Positions 30,458-34,739 of a stretch of 34,739 nucleotides of DNA are shown in pieces. Position 1 is the stretch's first letter; every line of letters begins with the position of its first letter. Origin of the DNA: Oscillospiraceae bacterium (GTDB lineage: Bacteria > Bacillota > Clostridia > Oscillospirales > Oscillospiraceae); NCBI GenBank assembly GCA_017445875.1, contig JAFSRZ010000037.1, forward strand, positions 1 to 34,739. Reading direction: 5' to 3'. A program made the translations under genes and the position numbers. The notes under the pieces are model-generated. The model was not told the origin of the DNA. It saw nothing but the letters and a program-made list of their open reading frames with translations, and did not search any database.

Positions 30458-31717
30458 TCAATCCTGACGGACTTTGGTTGCTTCCCTGTCCTCGACATGT
30501 CCGGTAGACGAGCGTAACGTGCCGTTGCTCCGTACGGACATGATATCCAAATCCGACATCTCGAAATCAGCCGCGAAGGGACTCAGTTTCGTGTTGACGA
30601 TTTCCAGCAGTTTGCTGCCCTGCGGACAGACGTAGGACAGATTCTGCTTATAGGAACGGCTCCACACGCTCGCGCCGTACCAAGGCATGGTGAAAAAGTC
30701 GATATCCTCCATACCCAGACCGCCCATGAAGGCCTTTTGCGCGAACCATAACATATTCTGGAACGTCAAATCGGTGTCTACGTTCTCCTCACAGACTTTG
30801 GCAATTTTGTTGAGGTTGCGCACGTTCTGAATGGTCAGCACCTGCCGGAACATCGCTTTGAGAAAATCCTGCTGAAGTTTGATACGTCCGTCATCGCCGA
30901 TACCGCCATTCTTCTTACGGTAGCCGTAGGGACTGTCATTGTCGTTGGCGCGCCAGCGGATAACCTGCATGGCGTCCTCTCCGGTCAGGAGACGGTATCC
31001 CTGTTCCTGTTCAATGACAAGATTCTGTTTGGGGTCGTGGTAGTCCATGGGATAGGGGTTGTCGAACCACACGCCGCCGATTGCGTCCACGATATTCTTT
31101 ACGGCGTCCCACTCCACGACTACTTTGAAGTCTGGCTGGAAGCCCACAAGCTGGGAGACCTCTTTGTAGACCTGTTGAATACCCTTTTCCCCGCCGCCGA
31201 AGTAGCTGTAGACAGAGTTGATTTTCTTCACGTCCCACGGGACATTAATCATAGTGTCGCGGGGAATCGACATGACATTTGCTTTCTGGTTCGTGACATC
31301 GTAGCTGACAAGTAACATCGTATCGGTATTGCCGCCGCCGCCGGTGTCGCGTCCGAGTACGAGAACGGTATAGAAGTCGTCACTCTTGCGCTCGCCGCTC
31401 TGCCGGGGGCGGATACCTTCGCCGTAGTCGATGGTATCTCCGTCGGGGGGCAGGTCGCCGGACTGTACCGCGTCCATTTGACCGTTAGCCGACGGCGACA
31501 CCGCCGCGGTTTCGTCGTCGCGGCTGGCGGGAATCTCCGGACGCACAAAGACCTTTTGCCACATGGTGTGCGCGATGAGTACCAGCAACATCAGGATTAT
31601 CAGAAGCAACGGAATAATTCTGTTGTTTTTCCTCCTTCTTCTCTTGGGGGCGTACTGCGGGTACACCGGATTGTAACGACCGCCCATTCTCGTGTACTGT
31701 TGACTGTATTTCTTCAT
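30458..31717 (-). CDS. LytR-CpsA-Psr (LCP) family wall-polymer ligase
   Basis: LCP proteins attach teichoic acids or other anionic polymers to peptidoglycan on the outer face of the membrane. This one has a basic cytoplasmic tail (KRRRRKNNR), a single membrane segment (about 34-50), a disordered stretch and the LCP domain (about 110-275). Conserved motifs are VLVLGRDTGGGGNTDTMLL, VMSIPRDTMINVP, INSVYSYFGG and the arginine-rich segment RWRANDND that contacts the pyrophosphate. The C-terminal 140 residues are an extra domain. ATG 31717 overlaps the nadD-yqeK stop (ATGA), with AAGGAAA six bases upstream, so the two are coupled. Confidence 0.94.
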   Translation of the reverse strand: MKKYSQQYTRMGGRYNPVYPQYAPKRRRRKNNRIIPLLLIILMLLVLIAHTMWQKVFVRPEIPASRDDETAAVSPSANGQMDAVQSGDLPPDGDTIDYGEGIRPRQSGERKSDDFYTVLVLGRDTGGGGNTDTMLLVSYDVTNQKANVMSIPRDTMINVPWDVKKINSVYSYFGGGEKGIQQVYKEVSQLVGFQPDFKVVVEWDAVKNIVDAIGGVWFDNPYPMDYHDPKQNLVIEQEQGYRLLTGEDAMQVIRWRANDNDSPYGYRKKNGGIGDDGRIKLQQDFLKAMFRQVLTIQNVRNLNKIAKVCEENVDTDLTFQNMLWFAQKAFMGGLGMEDIDFFTMPWYGASVWSRSYKQNLSYVCPQGSKLLEIVNTKLSPFAADFEMSDLDIMSVRSNGTLRSSTGHVEDREATKVRQD

Positions 31718-32901
31718 GTCGTTTCCTTCACATCCTTTAGAGCTTCGAGTGTGGCGTGGTGCAGGGATTCGCCGGTTTCCCGGACTGTCATTTCCAGTCC
31801 CATGACAAGACCGCGGTTAATGTCCTCATAGCAGACGCGCCGCAGTTCCTCCACGCCGGGGAAATCCCGTGACGGCTCTATGTAGTCCGCTAAGTACATG
31901 ATTTTTTCCAGCAGGGACATACCCGCCCGCCCGGTTGTGTGCCAGCGTATGGCGCTGACAATCTCCTCATTCATGCCGTACACCTCGCGGGCGACGGCGG
32001 CACCGGTCAGCGCGTGTAACAGTTTCGGGTTGGCGCGTTCCACGGGGTCAAGCTCGATTCCGTAGCGGTCGCAGAGCGCGAACTGTTCGCCGGGGGTACA
32101 GCGTTTAGTGCAGTCGTGAAGCAACGCGGCGCGGCGGGCCTGTTCCACGTCGCCGCCGTAGCGGATACAAAGCCGTATGGCCTCCTGTTCGGTGCCTAAG
32201 ACGTGCGGAACGCGGCGGGGGTGCAGACACGACAGCGCCACGGGGCGGAGTTGCGACAGCGGCAAATGTTTCAAGTCGGCGTTGGTGCCGTAGAGGCCTT
32301 CCCGGAGAATGTAGCCGTAGACAGCCGGTGGAAGCCAACGCGCCCCGCCGCCGTGGGGGAGTGTCTCGCGGACTTCCGTCGACGACACGTCGACCACGTC
32401 CGGCACGGACAGCGTAAATATACGCGCCCATGGGAATTTCCGGTAGAGGTTTTCACGCTGCGCGGAAAATTTCGCGTCCGCGTCCTCGCCCGAACGCCCA
32501 AACGCCGCGATTCCGGCTAACGACAGTATCCGGTCGGCGTGATACCAAGTATGCAGGGAAAGAAACATGTCCGTCCCCATTAAGAACCACAGTTCCGCGC
32601 CGGGGAAACGTTCCCGCAACGCTTCCAAGGTTTCGACGGTGTAGCTTTTGCCGTCGCGGCGGAGTTCGATATCCAGCGTGGACACGGGGACAGCGGCTTT
32701 CAACTGTTCCCCGGCGATACGGGTCATTTCAAGACGCTGTTCGGGAGTCGGGGAACCGGCGGGTAGCGTTTTATGTGGGGGCAGTCCGGCGGGAATCAGG
32801 TACAGCTCTTGCAGTCCCAAGGTCTCGACGCACGCCCGCGCCGCCGCGATATGTCCCAAATGCGGCGGGTTGAAGGTGCCGCCGTAAATGCCGATTTTCA
32901 T
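31714..32901 (-). CDS. nadD: NadD-YqeK fusion: NaMN adenylyltransferase plus HD-domain Ap4A hydrolase-like protein
   Basis: A bifunctional 395-aa protein. Residues 1-195 are NadD, which makes nicotinate adenine dinucleotide: GIYGGTFNPPHLGHIAAARA with the nucleotidyl-transfer motif HLGH (14-17), and DVSSTEVRETL near the end. Residues about 205-395 are YqeK, an HD-domain family whose Bacillus member hydrolyses diadenosine tetraphosphate: LLHDCTKRCTPGEQF (HD pair), IRWHTTGRAGMSLLEKIMYL and ADYIEPSRDFPGVEEL. In many Firmicutes these are separate adjacent genes. ATG 32901 has GAGGA nine bases before it. It is between yhbY (11 bases) and the LCP gene (ATGA overlap). Confidence 0.95.
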   Translation of the reverse strand: MKIGIYGGTFNPPHLGHIAAARACVETLGLQELYLIPAGLPPHKTLPAGSPTPEQRLEMTRIAGEQLKAAVPVSTLDIELRRDGKSYTVETLEALRERFPGAELWFLMGTDMFLSLHTWYHADRILSLAGIAAFGRSGEDADAKFSAQRENLYRKFPWARIFTLSVPDVVDVSSTEVRETLPHGGGARWLPPAVYGYILREGLYGTNADLKHLPLSQLRPVALSCLHPRRVPHVLGTEQEAIRLCIRYGGDVEQARRAALLHDCTKRCTPGEQFALCDRYGIELDPVERANPKLLHALTGAAVAREVYGMNEEIVSAIRWHTTGRAGMSLLEKIMYLADYIEPSRDFPGVEELRRVCYEDINRGLVMGLEMTVRETGESLHHATLEALKDVKETT

Positions 32902-32912
32902 GGATTGCGTCC

Positions 32913-33545
32913 TCACTTCCGGGTTTTTGGGGTCGCGGAATGGTTCCGCCGTGGCGCGTCGCCGCGCTTCGGACGGTTGCCGGGTTTCTCCGCCTTGCGG
33001 ACATGTGCCGGACGGTTGCCGGATGACGGCGTTTTCCGGGCGGGGTTTCCGGGTTTCCGCGCCTTGCTGTTGGCGGGTTTCTCCGCTTTGCGGACATGTG
33101 CCGGACGGTTGCCGGGTTTCTCCGCCTTGCGGACACGTTCCAGACGGTTTCCGAATTTCTCCGCCTTGCGGACACGTTCCAGACGGTTTCCGAATTTCTC
33201 CGCCTTATCGACACGTTCCGAACGGTTATCGGCTTTTGACTTCTGTCCGGGACGCGAAAGCGGCTTTTTCTTCGGGACTTCCTTCTTTTTCCGGTACAGG
33301 ACGAACTTGGAGCCGATAACTTGCACGACTTCGCTATGTGTAGCGGCGGCTAACGTTTCCGCCGCCGTGCGCGGGGTGTAGTCCATGCAACTGTCCAGCA
33401 CGCGTCCCTTGATAAGTTCCCGCGCCTCCAAGGTGATATCCGCCTGATGAATCAGCGTATCCCCGATTCCGTCCTTGCCGATTTGTAAAACGGTGTCGAT
33501 ACCGTTCGCAAGCCCACGCAAGCGGGCGCGTTCTTTCGGTGTCAT
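32913..33545 (-). CDS. yhbY: YhbY-type CRM RNA-binding protein with a basic repeat tail
   Basis: The first 97 residues are a YhbY/CRM domain, which binds ribosome precursors or rRNA: RARLRGLANGIDTVLQIGKD, then the GKDGI loop and VIGSKFVLYRKKK. Normal YhbY ends there. Here 113 further residues follow, almost all Lys, Arg, Asn, Gly and Pro, in a 13-aa repeat (R-K-A-E-K-F-G-N-R-L-E-R-V and variants). The repeat is nearly identical at DNA level, so it expanded recently. The tail is strongly basic, suited to bind RNA. It lies between rdgB (18 bases) and nadD-yqeK. Confidence 0.9.
   Translation of the reverse strand: MTPKERARLRGLANGIDTVLQIGKDGIGDTLIHQADITLEARELIKGRVLDSCMDYTPRTAAETLAAATHSEVVQVIGSKFVLYRKKKEVPKKKPLSRPGQKSKADNRSERVDKAEKFGNRLERVRKAEKFGNRLERVRKAEKPGNRPAHVRKAEKPANSKARKPGNPARKTPSSGNRPAHVRKAEKPGNRPKRGDAPRRNHSATPKTRK
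32985..33245. repeat. 39-bp tandem repeats in the tail of yhbY
   Basis: The unit is 39 bases (core CTCCGCCTTGCGGACACGTT on the forward strand) and appears in about five copies. The two at about 33119-33196 are nearly exact; the others carry substitutions or are interrupted by a unique segment (33010-33070). They encode the peptide repeat of the basic tail and are expected to vary in number. Confidence 0.85.
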
Positions 33546-33563
33546 AGTCCACCCCCCAATATG

Positions 33564-34589
33564 TCAATGGTGTTTCTTGTGCTTCTTCTTTTTATGGTGA
33601 TGATGTGTCGGCGTCTGGGATGTCTGCGGATTTTTGACCGCTTCCGGCACGGTTTCGGATTTCTCCGGCGCGGTGGATTCTTGCGTGACTGCCTCCGGCG
33701 CGTCCACGGTCTCCGGCACTTCCGATACGGTTTCCGGCGCGTCCGGTACAGTCTCCGATACTTCCGAAACGGTCTCCGACACTTCCGGCGCGTCCGAAAC
33801 AGTCTCCGGGGCGGTGTCCGCGTTTTCCGGTACGGTTTCCAGCGCGTCCGGCGCGGCGGATTCTTCTGTCACGGTTGCCGGTTCTTCCGATACAGTCTCC
33901 GGCACGGCGTCCGCTTCTTCCGGTACAGTCTCCGGGGCGGTGTCCGCCTCTTCCGGCTGACACTCTTTTTCCGCTTCCAACTCTTTCCACGCCCGTTCGC
34001 TCAGATACGCGCCTAATGTCTCGGCGAACGCCCGCAAGGCCTTTCCACGGTGTGAAACTTCCGACTTTTCCTCCGGCGTCATTTGCGCGAAAGTCTTGAG
34101 TTTCGGCGGATAGTTGAAAACCGGGTCGTAGCCGAAGCCGCCCGTTCCCAGCGGAATATAGCTAATGACGCCGTGACAGTGTTCCTCGGCGGTGAGGGTG
34201 TCGCCGTCCGGGAACGCGCACGCGATGGAACATGTGAAATGTGCGTCGCGGCGTCCCTGTCCTTTGACGCTCTCCAAAAGTAAATTGTTCCGCTGTGCGT
34301 CGGTGATATTCTCGCCGCCGTAACGCGCCGAATACACACCGGGGCCGCCGTTGAGTACGTCCACGCAAAGCCCGGAATCGTCACCGATAGCGGGCAGTCC
34401 GGTCGCCTCGCAAAGCGCCTTGGCCTTTAACATGGCGTTTTCGGCGAACGTGGTACCGGTCTCTTCCACGTCGACCGTTACCCCGGCCTCTTCCGGGGAT
34501 ATCACTTCCAAGCCCAGTTCCGACAGAATCTCGCGCATTTCGCGGAGTTTCGCGGGATTGTGGGTAGCCAGTACGAACCGTTCCGACAT
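33564..34589 (-). CDS. rdgB: RdgB/HAM1 non-canonical purine NTP pyrophosphatase with an acidic, His-rich tail
   Basis: The first 200 residues are a complete RdgB/HAM1 enzyme, which hydrolyses XTP, ITP and dITP to cleanse nucleotide pools: VLATHNPAKLREMREIL, TFAENAMLKAKAL, the catalytic AIGDDSGLCVDVLNGGPGVY, SARYGG and GTGGFGYDPVF. Usual family members stop near here. This one adds about 135 residues of Glu/Pro/Thr/Ser/Val repeats (P-E-T-V-S-E and P-E-T-V-P-E variants), strongly acidic, and ends in THHHHKKKKHKKHH (328-341). I start at ATG 34589, with AGGAAAG six bases upstream. It appears to be the first gene of the rdgB-yhbY-nadD run. Confidence 0.95.
   Translation of the reverse strand: MSERFVLATHNPAKLREMREILSELGLEVISPEEAGVTVDVEETGTTFAENAMLKAKALCEATGLPAIGDDSGLCVDVLNGGPGVYSARYGGENITDAQRNNLLLESVKGQGRRDAHFTCSIACAFPDGDTLTAEEHCHGVISYIPLGTGGFGYDPVFNYPPKLKTFAQMTPEEKSEVSHRGKALRAFAETLGAYLSERAWKELEAEKECQPEEADTAPETVPEEADAVPETVSEEPATVTEESAAPDALETVPENADTAPETVSDAPEVSETVSEVSETVPDAPETVSEVPETVDAPEAVTQESTAPEKSETVPEAVKNPQTSQTPTHHHHKKKKHKKHH
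33600..33960. repeat. Degenerate short repeats encoding the acidic RdgB tail
   Basis: Forward-strand words such as GTTTCCGGCGCGTCC, GTCTCCG and CTTCCGATAC recur with periods of 15-30 bases. Translated in the rdgB frame they give P-E-T-V-S-E/P-E-T-V-P-E peptides. The forward strand also stays open for 108 codons here, which is a by-product of the repeat. Confidence 0.8.
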
Positions 34590-34611
34590 TATAACTTTCC
34601 TGCTACTCAAA

Positions 34612-34633
34612 ATATGGACAAATATGCCCATAT
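34612..34633. promoter_or_regulatory. Palindrome upstream of rdgB, possible operator
   Basis: ATATGGACA-AATA-TGCCCATAT is symmetric in eight of nine pairs and lies 23-44 bases before the rdgB start, in AT-rich sequence. A second short palindrome CTGACAAGTCAG lies at 34671-34682. Both would suit binding of a dimeric regulator. Confidence 0.45.
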
Positions 34634-34648
34634 CGAGAAAAATTCCTG

Positions 34649-34677
34649 CTTCTACCTGCGTGCTTTGGCGCTGACAA
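34649..34677 (-). promoter_or_regulatory. Weak candidate sigma-A promoter of the rdgB operon
   Basis: Reverse strand: TTGTCA (34677-34672), 17-base spacer, TAGAAG (34654-34649). The -35 is good but the -10 lacks the final T, so this is tentative. Nothing else could be assigned between 34690 and the window end. Confidence 0.35.
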
Positions 34678-34739
34678 GTCAGACGCTACTCACAAGTTCT
34701 TGCGCAGTCCACAGGCGTAAATTCCCGACTAGCCATCGG

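Noticed and set aside
32985..33245. CRISPR-like array
   Set aside because: The 39-bp units are contiguous, without spacers of unique sequence between them, and encode an in-frame peptide repeat.
33634..33960. 108-codon Ser/Thr/Val-rich forward ORF, adhesin-like
   Set aside because: It arises from the repeat of the RdgB tail read on the opposite strand; no start site, signal peptide or promoter supports it.

Overview
The window reads as chromosomal DNA of a spore-forming, Gram-positive anaerobe of the Clostridia, with a moderately high G+C content. The evidence is a SpoIIGA/sigma-E pair, SpoIIM, YqeG, a NadD-YqeK fusion, an LCP protein, an SLH-domain surface protein and clostridial-type small proteins. 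A family such as Oscillospiraceae is my inference from G+C and gene style; no rRNA or marker tree is available. No tRNA, rRNA, CRISPR array, transposase gene or prophage module was seen.

Layout. 1-65 is one copy of a hairpin-rich repeat whose second copy lies at 29556-29661. 104-1920 carries a small unknown ORF and then spoIIGA-sigE, preceded by a perfect Spo0A-box match. 2162-3590 holds a strong promoter, an unknown 113-aa protein and an SH3/NlpC-P60 cell-wall hydrolase. 3763-5628 is a chemoreceptor, 5643-6324 is SpoIIM, and 6458-6815 is a small AT-rich gene for an HTH-like protein. 6818-12974 is a reverse-strand operon comEC-holA-rnmV-(small protein)-glnS driven by a consensus sigma-A promoter. 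13068-16504 encodes a GtrII-like membrane glycosyltransferase and an SLH-NAGPA exported protein.

16589-23266 is a reverse-strand operon: a hybrid sensor kinase with two receiver domains, a FadR/GntR regulator, a DUF1624 membrane acyltransferase-like protein, and a TetM-like ribosomal GTPase fused to a YacP/Rae1-like NYN nuclease domain. This fusion is the most interesting item in the window.

23403-26112 is an accessory patch. It contains hicAB with a palindromic operator inside its promoter, yqeG, a possible GH18-like protein, a RelB-like protein reduced to its C-terminal half, an orphan antitoxin-like protein and a Lar-like zinc ribbon. 26133-34589 is a housekeeping run read on the reverse strand: rdgB, yhbY, nadD-yqeK, lcp, rsfS, an orphan minimal nucleotidyltransferase, the repeat element, leuS and a radical SAM protein. 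RdgB ends in a long acidic, histidine-rich tail, and the neighbouring YhbY ends in a basic repeat tail.

Functionally, the window combines sporulation control, DNA uptake and replication (comEC, holA), translation (glnS, leuS, rsfS, yhbY, rnmV, the GTPase/nuclease fusion), NAD and nucleotide housekeeping, and envelope assembly. Several start sites were moved from the longest open frame to a codon with a good ribosome binding site; each is explained in its entry.
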